Shown here: piece after piece, positions 16,660 through 25,446 of the stretch
Numbering within the stretch: the stretch's first letter is position 1
Layout: every line of letters begins with the position of its first letter
Source of the DNA: Planctomycetota bacterium
GTDB taxonomy: Bacteria; Planctomycetota; UBA1135
NCBI GenBank assembly: GCA_004295085.1
Contig: SHNF01000009.1
Location: 558,001 to 622,000 of the forward strand
Length of the DNA: 64,000 bases
Direction of reading: 5' to 3'
Notes under the pieces: generated by a model
Told to the model about the DNA's origin: nothing
Databases searched by the model: none
What the model saw: only the letters and a program-made list of their open reading frames with translations
Translations under genes and position numbers: made by a program

Positions 16660-18650
16660 GTCAGGCCTCCGATGATGGGCACATTGGCGCCGGAGATGGC
16701 GTTGGCGGCGTCCATGCCGGCCATGACGGCGGCCTCCACACAGCCGGCGTTGATGCTGGTCTTCACCCAGTCGCCCGCCAGGAACAGGTTCCCGAAGCCG
16801 GACTCCCCGGCGCGCAGGCGCAGCGCCGAGCTGCCGGGCGTGGACATGACGTAGCGCTCGCTCGGATCGATGTTCACGCGGAAGTACTGCGCGGCGAAGG
16901 GGCCGTACAACCGCGCCTCGTCCAGCGCGCCGGGATCGTCCGGGCGCGCCGCGCCGGGCAGGATGGGTCCGGTGTTCCGGCGCAGCCACTGCACGCACGC
17001 CTCGACGTGGCGCTGCTGCTCGCGCGCCGGGAAACCTGTGTCCGCCGGCGGCGGAATCACCGCCGCGTCGGGGAACTGGCCGCAGAAGTACGCCAGGAAC
17101 CGCGGCTGGTCCACGCCCGGCCAGTCCTCGCGCGGCAGCAGGAAACTCATGTCAGACCAGGTGTTCATGTCTTGGGCGTAGGCGGTGGTCGCGCGCCCGA
17201 CCGGCGCTCCGAGCGCGGCGCCGTCGCGGCGGAACCAGAGCTGCATGCTGGCGGTCTGCACCGTGGCCACGCCCTCGACCATGCGCCGGAACGGGGCATG
17301 GGCCTGCAGCAGCTCCTGGCAGAGGCTGCCGAGCGCTCCCACGGAGATGCCGAGGATCACCCGGTCGAAGTCGCGGACGCGCTGCAGCCGCAGCGGCGCG
17401 CCTTTCCACGGCGTCCAGTGCGACTCCAGGTTGACGTCCTGCCGGCGCAGCTCGTCGCCTTCGACGAGCTGGTCGTAGAGCGGCGCCGCCGGCCAGGACG
17501 GGACGCCGCGCACGCGCACCAGCGGCTCGTATTCGGCTTCGCTCTTGACGCGGGCTTGCACCTGCAGATCGAGGGCTTCGACGTTCTTCCCGTCGGCGGA
17601 CACGCGCACGGCGTCCAGCTTGTGGAAGAAACGGAACTGCACGCCGCGGGCGCGCAGCGCGCGGTACAGCGGCCCAAACACGATATCGCCCATGCCGGCC
17701 TGCATCTCCCAGAACAGCGCGCCCTTGTAGGTGAACAGCAGGCGCAGGACGCCGTGCGTGGCCGTCCCCGCCTCGATGGAGGGGCGGCCGGCGTCGCCCT
17801 TCTCGTAGGCGAAGACGTAGTCGTAGATGCCGCGCACGAACGCGGACTGCACCACCTCGTCGCCGGCGCCGTGGCGGCGCAGCCAGGCGCTCCATTCCTG
17901 GTCGTTGATGCGCTCGAAGCCGTGCAGGACCACGCCGTCCGCCACCAGGCCGCGCAGGAGCGCGATGCCAAGGCCGGCGACGATGCGCACGCGCCGCTCC
18001 TCCCGGTCCAGGGAGCGGTGCGCCAGCAGCAGCAGGTCCAGCAGCCGGGCGTGATGCTCGGGCGCGTGCGCCGCGGGATCGTCCGGCAGGGCATGCGCGA
18101 AGGCGTGCGCGCCCGCGAGAACCGCGTGCGCCGGCTGCTGCGCCTGGGCTGGCGGCGGTACCTGCCCCGTCGCTGCCGCGTGGCGCGGCTCCAGCCAGCC
18201 CTTGATCCAGCCGAGCAGCAGCTTGAGGTAAGCCCAGGGCGTCGGCAGCTCGCCGCCGCTGCCCGGCACCTCGTCGTCCTCCGGGAAATCGAAGGGCCAG
18301 GGCACCCAGCGGCCGTCCACCTGTTCCTGCAGCATCACCCGGCTGAGCTTGTGGAAGGCATCGGTCCAGGTCCGGATGGGGTTGGCCGGGTCGGAGGGCA
18401 GCGCCGCGTAGCAGTCCTGCATCACGCGGAAGGCGTTCTCGTAGAAGCCGCCCCAGATGTGCAGGCCGTGCTCCTCGATGCGCTGGCCGGCGCCGGCGTT
18501 GCGGCCGCTCGCGCCCTTGCCGCCCAGCCGCCAGCCCATCTGGTAGACCGTGATGTCATAGCGGTCGCGCCAGTCGGGCCGACCGGTCAGCGTCCAGACC
18601 GCGGCCATGGAGCCGCAGCCGCCGCCGAGCACGGCGATCTTCTGCTTCAT
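16656..18650 (-). CDS. FAD/NAD(P)-binding oxidoreductase B, second of three tandem paralogues
   Basis: 664 residues from the ATG at 18650. It has the same blocks as its neighbours: KIAVLGGGCGSMAAVW at the N-terminus, YQMGWRLGGKGASGRN, RIEEHGLHIWGGFYENAF, a long alpha-helical insert (about 150-260) with a stretch of histidines and alanines, FTYKGALFWEMQAGMGD, and LFLAGDWVKTSINAGCVEAA at the C-terminus. All FAD-binding elements look intact, so it is probably an active flavoenzyme. It is followed by paralogue A with a 4-base GTGA overlap and preceded by paralogue C by 16 bases, so the three are one transcript. Keeping three diverged copies suggests successive or heteromeric steps rather than recent duplication. 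Confidence 0.82.
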   Translation of the reverse strand: MKQKIAVLGGGCGSMAAVWTLTGRPDWRDRYDITVYQMGWRLGGKGASGRNAGAGQRIEEHGLHIWGGFYENAFRVMQDCYAALPSDPANPIRTWTDAFHKLSRVMLQEQVDGRWVPWPFDFPEDDEVPGSGGELPTPWAYLKLLLGWIKGWLEPRHAAATGQVPPPAQAQQPAHAVLAGAHAFAHALPDDPAAHAPEHHARLLDLLLLAHRSLDREERRVRIVAGLGIALLRGLVADGVVLHGFERINDQEWSAWLRRHGAGDEVVQSAFVRGIYDYVFAYEKGDAGRPSIEAGTATHGVLRLLFTYKGALFWEMQAGMGDIVFGPLYRALRARGVQFRFFHKLDAVRVSADGKNVEALDLQVQARVKSEAEYEPLVRVRGVPSWPAAPLYDQLVEGDELRRQDVNLESHWTPWKGAPLRLQRVRDFDRVILGISVGALGSLCQELLQAHAPFRRMVEGVATVQTASMQLWFRRDGAALGAPVGRATTAYAQDMNTWSDMSFLLPREDWPGVDQPRFLAYFCGQFPDAAVIPPPADTGFPAREQQRHVEACVQWLRRNTGPILPGAARPDDPGALDEARLYGPFAAQYFRVNIDPSERYVMSTPGSSALRLRAGESGFGNLFLAGDWVKTSINAGCVEAAVMAGMDAANAISGANVPIIGGLT

Positions 18651-18666
18651 TGAGGGTTCACCTGTC

Positions 18667-20736
18667 TCATGGGAGGTCGAGGCTCCGGCGCAGGGCCGAC
18701 GCCGCGTCCTGGCCGGCGGAGACGGCGGCCTCCACGCAGCCGGCGTTGAGGTCGGTGAGCACCCAGTCGCCGGCCAGGAAAAGGTTGCGGAAGCCGGAGC
18801 CACCGGCTGGCAGCCGGTGCCTGGTGCTTCCGGAGAGGGACAGGACGTAGCGCTCGCTCGGATCCACGTTGCCGCGCAGGTACTGCGCGTCCAGCGTGCC
18901 TCCCGTGAGCTTGCTCGAGTCGAGCCCGGCGGGGTTGCCGGCGGAGCCGCCGCGCGGCAGGATGCCGCCGGCGTTGCTCTGCAGCCACAGGTTCGCGGTC
19001 TGACGCACGCCGGAGAGCACGCGCCCGGGGAAGGCGGTGTCGGATGGCGGTGCGCTTGCGTCCGGCATGGGGCCGCACAGGTACAGGATGGACTGCGGGC
19101 CGCCCGCGGGCCAATCCTCGCGCGCCAGCAGCTCGCTCATGTCGGCCCAGGTGTCCAGCGGCTCGGCGTACGTGCCGCCGATCACGCCCGGAGTCTTCTG
19201 GCCCAGCTCCGGCATGGCCGGCTGCAGCCACAACTGCGCCGCCTGCGTGCACACGGTGCCGACGCGCTCGAGCATGGCGCGCCAGCGCGGATTCGCGGCG
19301 GCCAGCTCCTGCGTCATCTCCGCCACGCCGCCGATGGAGATGCCGAGCACCACCTGGTCGAAGTCCTGTCCCGCGCGCAGCACGCGCCGCTCCACGGGCT
19401 CCCAGCCGCTCCAGCGCGACTCCAGGTTGATGCCCCGGGCCCGCAGCGTCTCGCCTTCCACGATCTGCTCGTAGCGCGGGACGCTCGGCCAGCACGGCAG
19501 GCCCTTCACGTCCACCAGGGGCCGGTACGCCTGGTCTTTCAGGCGCACCTGCCGGTCCAGGTGGATGGCGGCGACGGAACTGCGGTCCGCCTCCAGCTCC
19601 AGCCGCGTGACCGCGTGGAAGAACTCGAAACGCACGCCGCGACGCGCCAGCAGCTCGTACATGGGCGCGAAGATCGTGTCGCCCATCCCGCCCAGCATCT
19701 TCCACATCGCCGCGCCGCGGTAGGCGCCGGCGATGCGGAAGGCGCAGTCCAGCGCCGTGCCCGCGGCCATGTCCGGCTGCTGCAGGTCGCCGCCGCGGTA
19801 GGCGAAGCACAGGTCGTAGATCTCGCGCACCGGCGCCGACGCCAGGGTGATGTCGCTGGCGCCATGGCGGTCCAGCCACGCGCGGAAGTCCTCGTCATCG
19901 GCCGCCGTCAGTCCGCGGCTGGCCAGGCCGTCGGCCAGGATGCCGCGCAGCGCCGTGACGCCGAGGTCCAGCAGGATCCACAGGCGTCGCGTCGCGTCGT
20001 GCTGCTCGATCAGGCGCTCCATGGCGGCGGCGACGCGCCGGCGGAACGCGTCCAGCAGGGCCAGGAGGCGGTCGTGCTGCGGCGCGGGGGCGCGCGCGTG
20101 CTCGTGCGCCGCCTGCAGGTGCTCGGCCAGCCACGAGCAGAAACGGTGCAGCTCCTGGTCCTCCGCGCGGTGGAAGCGGTCCAGCAGGCGCGCCACGAAG
20201 CCGCGGTGCGGAGCGGCGGCCCGGTGCTCCTGGAACAGGCGCTCCAGTGCTTCCTCGTGCCGCGGGCCGATGAAGGCTTCCAGAAGCCACTGCAGGCCCA
20301 TCTGCACGTACTCGAAGACGCTGGGCAGGCCCTGGCCGTCGCCGGGGACTCCGCTGTTGCGCGGCAGCGTGAGCGGCCATTGCACCCAGTGTCCGTGCAC
20401 GAACTCCGACAGGATGACGGTGTCGTGCGGTTGGAATGCCTCGGTCCAGTCGTGCAGGGGAGCGTTCTGCGGCCGGCCGAGCGCGGCGTAGCAGTCGCGG
20501 ATCATGCGGAAGGCGCGGTTGTAGAAGCCCATCCACACGTGCAGCCCGTGCTCCTCGATGCGCTGGCCGTGCTGCGCGTTGCGGCCGCTGGCGCCCTTGC
20601 CCCCCAGCCGCCAGCCCATCTGGTACAGCGTGATCGAGTAGCGCTCCTGCCAGTCCGGCGCTGCGGTCAGGGCATAGGCCGCGGTCATGGAGCCCAGACC
20701 GCCACCGAGGATCGCGATGCGCTGCTTGGGGGGCAA
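18667..20736 (-). CDS. FAD/NAD(P)-binding oxidoreductase C, first of three tandem paralogues
   Basis: 689 residues, the longest of the three. It has RIAILGGGLGSMTAAYAL, YQMGWRLGGKGASGRN, RIEEHGLHVWMGFYNRAFRM, a large helical insert (about 150-270) rich in His, Glu and Ala, GGMGDTIFAPMYELL and LFLAGDWVLTDLNAGCVEAA. Known: relatives include desaturases and hydroxysqualene dehydroxylases acting on lipids or isoprenoids, which makes a hydrophobic substrate likely but not proven. It starts 18 bases after the acetoacetate-decarboxylase-like gene. No transmembrane segment is seen; membrane association would be peripheral. Confidence 0.82.
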   Translation of the reverse strand: MPPKQRIAILGGGLGSMTAAYALTAAPDWQERYSITLYQMGWRLGGKGASGRNAQHGQRIEEHGLHVWMGFYNRAFRMIRDCYAALGRPQNAPLHDWTEAFQPHDTVILSEFVHGHWVQWPLTLPRNSGVPGDGQGLPSVFEYVQMGLQWLLEAFIGPRHEEALERLFQEHRAAAPHRGFVARLLDRFHRAEDQELHRFCSWLAEHLQAAHEHARAPAPQHDRLLALLDAFRRRVAAAMERLIEQHDATRRLWILLDLGVTALRGILADGLASRGLTAADDEDFRAWLDRHGASDITLASAPVREIYDLCFAYRGGDLQQPDMAAGTALDCAFRIAGAYRGAAMWKMLGGMGDTIFAPMYELLARRGVRFEFFHAVTRLELEADRSSVAAIHLDRQVRLKDQAYRPLVDVKGLPCWPSVPRYEQIVEGETLRARGINLESRWSGWEPVERRVLRAGQDFDQVVLGISIGGVAEMTQELAAANPRWRAMLERVGTVCTQAAQLWLQPAMPELGQKTPGVIGGTYAEPLDTWADMSELLAREDWPAGGPQSILYLCGPMPDASAPPSDTAFPGRVLSGVRQTANLWLQSNAGGILPRGGSAGNPAGLDSSKLTGGTLDAQYLRGNVDPSERYVLSLSGSTRHRLPAGGSGFRNLFLAGDWVLTDLNAGCVEAAVSAGQDAASALRRSLDLP

Positions 20737-20754
20737 GGAAACGCTGAAGAGAGT

Positions 20755-21669
20755 TCAGGAACCGGTTCGCGTGCCGGTGGGGGCCGGCTGCAATTCACAA
20801 CAGGGTAGCGGCGGCGACAGCGTCCATGGCATCGAGATACGGAACGCCCCCAGCGGCGCGGCGTCGATGCCCTGCGGCCAGCGCGCCTCCGCCGGGAGGC
20901 CCGGCAGGAACGGCGTCTCGATGCGCAGCTCGGCCGTGAGCGGCTGCAGCGTGGCGCGCTCCAGCTGGAAGTCCAGGATGGAGCACAGGTACGGCGTCAC
21001 CGCCAGTTTGCCCACGAAGGGCTGGCGGAAGGCGCCGGCGAGCCGGCGGAAGTGCGGGAAGTCCAGGGCCGGCCCGGCGCGCCCGGTCTCCAGGAAGCGC
21101 GCCGACACGAGCGGCTTGGCTGCCAGCAGCGAGCGGACGCTGTAGGCGGCCGCGTCGCCGCGGATGCGGCCGCGGCACTTGGCGTAGCCGTAGAACCAGC
21201 CCAGCACCACGAACAGCCAGCTGCTCAGGTACAGCCGCGGCATGTACGCGAAGGGCGCGGAGTAAGCGCTGCCGCGGCAGGAATGGCGCAGATAGGGGAT
21301 TGCCGTCACGAACTCCCAGTACGAGCCGCCCGTGTCGTGCAGGAAGCTGGGCCGCACGTGCCGGTGGCGCCCGAGCAGGAACATGACGGGATGCTCGCGC
21401 TCCGGCATGAGGTCCTGCGCGTCCAGGGACAGCGCGCGCGGCAGCCATGCCTGCACGTGCGCCCGCGGCAGCCCCATCACCAGCACCGGCGCTTCGTAAT
21501 GACCGACCGCGTGCAGCGGGCCGTCCGGGAACACCACTCCCGGGCATTGCACCCGGTCGGCCGCACCGGCTGCATCCTGGGTCTCCGCCGGCCGTGCCGC
21601 GCGCGCTCCCGGCGACAGCGGGCGCAGGGCGCGGAAAGCGCAGCGGTGCGCGGCCGACCAGACGCTCAT
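20755..21669 (-). CDS. Acetoacetate-decarboxylase-superfamily-like protein
   Basis: 304 residues, ATG overlapping the kinase stop as ATGA (21666-21669). I find no close named family, but the segment SYWEFVTAIPYL followed by FAYMPRLYLSSW and GWFYGYAKCRGRI lines up with the acetoacetate decarboxylase pattern (YxE...P, YxPxMYLDs, GRExYGYPKKxxxI). The lysine of GYAK falls where the Schiff-base lysine of that enzyme lies. Known: the superfamily includes decarboxylases, aldolase-dehydratases and cyclases working through that lysine. Assignment is by eye and distant. It sits between the regulator kinase and three flavoenzymes, so it is probably an enzyme of the same pathway. Confidence 0.55.
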   Translation of the reverse strand: MSVWSAAHRCAFRALRPLSPGARAARPAETQDAAGAADRVQCPGVVFPDGPLHAVGHYEAPVLVMGLPRAHVQAWLPRALSLDAQDLMPEREHPVMFLLGRHRHVRPSFLHDTGGSYWEFVTAIPYLRHSCRGSAYSAPFAYMPRLYLSSWLFVVLGWFYGYAKCRGRIRGDAAAYSVRSLLAAKPLVSARFLETGRAGPALDFPHFRRLAGAFRQPFVGKLAVTPYLCSILDFQLERATLQPLTAELRIETPFLPGLPAEARWPQGIDAAPLGAFRISMPWTLSPPLPCCELQPAPTGTRTGS

Positions 21670-24600
21670 GCGCGCACTCGCGGGAGGTGCATGGCGGCCA
21701 TGCGTTCCGGGTCGAGCACCCCGCGCTGCCGCATCCAGCCGTCGGCTTCGGCCACCAGGGCCGCGCCGGAGACGCCCCCCAGCAGCTCGCCCTGGCGGCG
21801 CTGGGCCGCGGCCGCGTAACTGTGCATGGACAGGGCGCGGAACCGGGCCGTGGCCGCCGCCAGCTCGCGCTGCGCGGAAGCCGAGTCTCCGCGCTGCGCC
21901 AGCAGGCTGGCGCGCAGCGACCCCGCCATGGGCCCGGCCCATTCCACCGCCTCGCGCCCGATCCGGCGCAGGTCGGCTTCGGCCTGGCGTTGGAGCTTGC
22001 GCGCTCCAGGCGCGCCCCGCGTGCCCTGCGCGGCGGCGGTGAGCGCGGCACGGGCCCGGAAGTGGTGCATCAGGATCCGGATCACCTGGACCCGCAGCAT
22101 GCCGGAGGCCCGCGTCCTGCGGAAGTTCCCGGCATAGCGCGCATAGGCCGCGGCGCCGTCACCCTCGTACAGGTCGGCCAGGCCGCAGGCGATCAGGTGG
22201 AACAGGTGCTGCAGGTGGAAGCCGCCGTGCGGCCACAAGGCCATGTGCCGCTCGGCTTCGGCGCGTGCGCCGGCGGACTGGTCCTGCGCCAGCAGCGCGT
22301 GCGGCAGCATATAGGTGCCGTAGTTGGTGGTCGCGAACAGGTCGCCGCGCAGCTCGGCCTCGCGCAGCAGGTGCGCGGTGCGCCGTTCCAGGGCCGCGAA
22401 CTCGCCCATGTAGATCAGCGCCATCAGGCGGAAGGCGAGCGTCGTGCCCAGCTCCCAGGCCACGCCCGTGCACTGCTCACGGAAGATCGCCTCCGCGCCC
22501 CCCAGCTGCTCCTCGGCCGGCTGCCAGCGGCCCATGGTGAACTCGGCGATGCCGCCGGCCATGACCGCCATGCCGCGCGCGTGCGGGTGGCCGATGCGCT
22601 GCGCCAGCTCGCCGGCGGATCGCACCAGGTGCTGCGTGCGCTTCCAGGCGCCGCCGCCCGAATTGGAGGTGTGCGCCGCCTCCCAGGCCAGCGCGCGCGC
22701 GATGCGGTACGGCTCGCCGGCGTCCAGGGCGCAGATCAGGTTGCGCGCCTGCAGCGCCGCGCCGCTGATGATGTCGAACATGCTGACCCCGGCCGAGGCG
22801 GCCCAGATCACGTCGCCGCGCAGCAGCTCGTCGGGCGGCACGTCCTCGGCGCGGCGCTCGCGGTACTTGAGCCCGCGCCACCGCAGGCGCGCGCGGTTGC
22901 GCAGCAGCGTCACGATGGCCTGCCCGAAGGACTCGGGCAGGCGCATGCCGATGCGCCCCAGGATGTCGCGCGCCACGTCCTTGCCCTCGCGCACGCGCCC
23001 GCTGGCGCACAACTGGTACGCGGCGCGCGCCTCCAGGTCCAGGCGCTCGCGCTCGTCGGCGCCCTCGGCCGCCGCCAGGAACTCGGCGGCCGCGTCGCCG
23101 CCGCGGCCGAGGTTGGCCAGGGCGTCGCCCAGGCGCGCGCGCAGGCTGCGGGTCGCGTCGGGGCCGGCGCTCGGGTAGGCGAGCGCGCGCCGGTACAGCT
23201 TGGCCGCGCGCTCGAAGGCCAGGGCGGCGCCGGCCTGCTCGGCGGCGAGCCCGCAGTAGCGGCCGGCCTTGGACAGGTCGCCGGCGCCCTCGAAGTGCAC
23301 CGCCAGCACCTCCGGGTCGCAGCTGCCGGCCTGCTCCAGCACGACAGCCAGGCGCCCATGGTGCGCGCGCTTGCTCGCGCCGGGGATGCGCGCGGTCACG
23401 GTCTCGCGGATGCGGTCGTGGTACGGCTCCAGCAGGTCCAGCTCGCCGGGTCCGCTGTCGCGCACCATGCGCCGGCTGCGCAGCACCGCCAGCGCCGAAA
23501 GCTTGCTCTCGCCCAGCTCCGCGGCCCGATACGCGTCGGTCTGGCGCAGCGGCTGGCCGGACACCGCCACGACCTCCAGCAGGCGCCGCGCCGGCTCCGG
23601 CAGGTCGCAGGCGCGCTGCCACAGGACGTCGTCCAGCGTCGCGAAACCGGGCTCGGGCTGCGGCCCGGCGCTGCGCGCGTGCTCGGACAGCTCGTAGATG
23701 AAGTAGGGGTTGCCGCCGGACTCGGCGGCGATCCGCTGTGCGCGCGCGGTCCGGTCGGGCAGGCCCTCGTCCAGCAGGTCCAGGGCCAGCGCCAGTGACT
23801 CCTGCGCGGCCAGCGGCTCCACCGACAGCTCGCGGAAAGGGCCGCCGGGGCGCGCCTCGCCCAGGCCGCCGCGCAGTTCCGCCAGCGCCGGGCTGCTCGC
23901 GGCGTACTCGCTGCGGTAGCAGCCGAGCAGCAGCAGCGCCGGCGCCTGCGGCGGACGCAGGATCTCCTGGAGCAGCACCGCGCTGTCCACGTCGCCCCAT
24001 TGCAGGTCGTCGATGTAGAGGACCACGAGGTGGCGGTCGCCGATGCGCTGCAGCAGCTCGCGCAGCGCCTCGAACGCGCGGCGGCGCAGCTCGATCCGGT
24101 CCGGGATCTCCGCGGAAGGTCCGGGAGCGGCGGCCACGGACTCCACGCGCGCCAGCACCGGGAACACGCGGGCCAGGACGCGCGCGTCGCGCGGCAGGAG
24201 CGCCGCGGCCTCCGTGCGCGGCAGCGAGCGCAGGAACATGCTCAGCGCGTCCACCGCCTTGTACGGGACGGACTCGGCCTCGTAGCAGCGCCCGGGGAAC
24301 AGCAGCACTCCCTGCGTCTCCGCCAGCGAGGTGAGGAAGCGCTCGGCCAGCGCGCTCTTGCCCTGCCCGGACTGGCCGTGGATCAGCACGGTGACCGTCC
24401 GCCCCGCGCGCACGTCCTCCAGCGCCGCGCGCAGCTGCGCCAGGTGCGGCTCGCGCCCGACGAAGCGCAGGTCGGCGAAAGCCTGCAGCGGCCGCCGCAG
24501 CTCGCCCGGCGCGGTTGCGCCGGCCTGCGGCTGGGCCGCTCCCAGGCGCGCGCCGATCTCGTGCCCCCGCGGCCGCTTGGCCGGGTCGTTCTCCAGCAGC

Positions 24601-25406
24601 GCGGCGCACAGGGCCTCCAGGTCCTCGGGCACGCCCACGCGGTAGGCGCTCGGAGCGTACGGGTCCTCTCCGGAGCGCTTGGCGCGCAGGATGTCCGTGA
24701 CGCCGTCTCCGAACGGCTTGCGTCCCGCCAGGGCTTCGTACAGCACCGTTCCCACGGAGTACCAGTCACAGGCCTCCGTGTGCGCGCCGCCAGTCAGGAT
24801 CTCGGGGGCCATGTACGGCACCGTGCCGGCGATCTCCAGCTCCGAATGCGGCACCAGCACTCCGCCGCGCAGGTCCTTGGCCAGGCCCAGGTCCAGCAGC
24901 ACCAGGCGGCCGGCCGGCGTCACCAACACGTTGCCGGGCTTGACGTCGCGATGCAGCTTGCCGGCGGTGTGCAGGAAACACAGGCCGTCGGCGAGCTGGC
25001 GCAGCGCGCCGCGCAGGCGCTGCACCTGCTCGCCCGCGAGCGGAGCGTTGCCGCGGACGGGAAGCGGTGCGCCGCGCGCGCCCTGCTCGACGTAGGTGAG
25101 AAAGTCCACGCCCTCCACCAGCTCCATGGTGAAGAACCACTGCCCGCCTTCCTGGAACAGCTCGTACAACGACACCAGGTTGGGGTGCGTGATGTCGGCC
25201 AGCGTGCGGAACTCGCGCTTGAACAGGTAGATCAGCGCCGGATCGGCGTCCGGCAGCGTCTTCAGCGCCACGCGCAGCTTGCGCTCGCGGTCGTAGGCCG
25301 CATAGACCACTCCCATGCCGCCCTGGCCGAGCCGGCGGACCAATTCGAAACGCTGTGTGCCTGCGAAGACTTCGACCACGTGGGGGCGGGTCGCAAATGG
25401 GAGCAC
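21666..25406 (-). CDS. Serine/threonine protein kinase fused to AAA/STAND ATPase and TPR region
   Basis: 1246 residues from a GTG at 25406. Kinase domain 18-290: glycine loop LGQGGMGVVY, K49 (VALKTL), catalytic HRDVKPGN at 152-159, D172-L-G in place of DFG, and APE at 200-202; it looks active. An ATPase follows with FVGREP, Walker A GQSGQGKS (344-351) and Walker B VVLYIDDLQWGD. The C-terminal half is helical, TPR-like and rich in Ala and Arg. This layout matches PknK-type regulators, large signal sensors that in other bacteria control transcription or protein partners. It has no transmembrane helix. It heads the kinase, decarboxylase-like and flavoenzyme string by direct overlap, so it probably controls that pathway. 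Confidence 0.9.
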   Translation of the reverse strand: MLPFATRPHVVEVFAGTQRFELVRRLGQGGMGVVYAAYDRERKLRVALKTLPDADPALIYLFKREFRTLADITHPNLVSLYELFQEGGQWFFTMELVEGVDFLTYVEQGARGAPLPVRGNAPLAGEQVQRLRGALRQLADGLCFLHTAGKLHRDVKPGNVLVTPAGRLVLLDLGLAKDLRGGVLVPHSELEIAGTVPYMAPEILTGGAHTEACDWYSVGTVLYEALAGRKPFGDGVTDILRAKRSGEDPYAPSAYRVGVPEDLEALCAALLENDPAKRPRGHEIGARLGAAQPQAGATAPGELRRPLQAFADLRFVGREPHLAQLRAALEDVRAGRTVTVLIHGQSGQGKSALAERFLTSLAETQGVLLFPGRCYEAESVPYKAVDALSMFLRSLPRTEAAALLPRDARVLARVFPVLARVESVAAAPGPSAEIPDRIELRRRAFEALRELLQRIGDRHLVVLYIDDLQWGDVDSAVLLQEILRPPQAPALLLLGCYRSEYAASSPALAELRGGLGEARPGGPFRELSVEPLAAQESLALALDLLDEGLPDRTARAQRIAAESGGNPYFIYELSEHARSAGPQPEPGFATLDDVLWQRACDLPEPARRLLEVVAVSGQPLRQTDAYRAAELGESKLSALAVLRSRRMVRDSGPGELDLLEPYHDRIRETVTARIPGASKRAHHGRLAVVLEQAGSCDPEVLAVHFEGAGDLSKAGRYCGLAAEQAGAALAFERAAKLYRRALAYPSAGPDATRSLRARLGDALANLGRGGDAAAEFLAAAEGADERERLDLEARAAYQLCASGRVREGKDVARDILGRIGMRLPESFGQAIVTLLRNRARLRWRGLKYRERRAEDVPPDELLRGDVIWAASAGVSMFDIISGAALQARNLICALDAGEPYRIARALAWEAAHTSNSGGGAWKRTQHLVRSAGELAQRIGHPHARGMAVMAGGIAEFTMGRWQPAEEQLGGAEAIFREQCTGVAWELGTTLAFRLMALIYMGEFAALERRTAHLLREAELRGDLFATTNYGTYMLPHALLAQDQSAGARAEAERHMALWPHGGFHLQHLFHLIACGLADLYEGDGAAAYARYAGNFRRTRASGMLRVQVIRILMHHFRARAALTAAAQGTRGAPGARKLQRQAEADLRRIGREAVEWAGPMAGSLRASLLAQRGDSASAQRELAAATARFRALSMHSYAAAAQRRQGELLGGVSGAALVAEADGWMRQRGVLDPERMAAMHLPRVRA

Positions 25407-25446
25407 AACGACTCTACCACCCCTGCTGCCGTCCCTCTGCGCGGCC

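Noticed and set aside
18607..20808. Plus-strand open frame of 733 codons opposite oxidoreductase C
   Set aside because: It mirrors a clear flavoenzyme on the other strand, is rich in Arg, Ala, Gly and His without any known motif, and is explained by the codon bias of a 70% GC genome. The same applies to 398-1906, 5855-7858, 14941-16854, 17007-18653 and 21447-23798.
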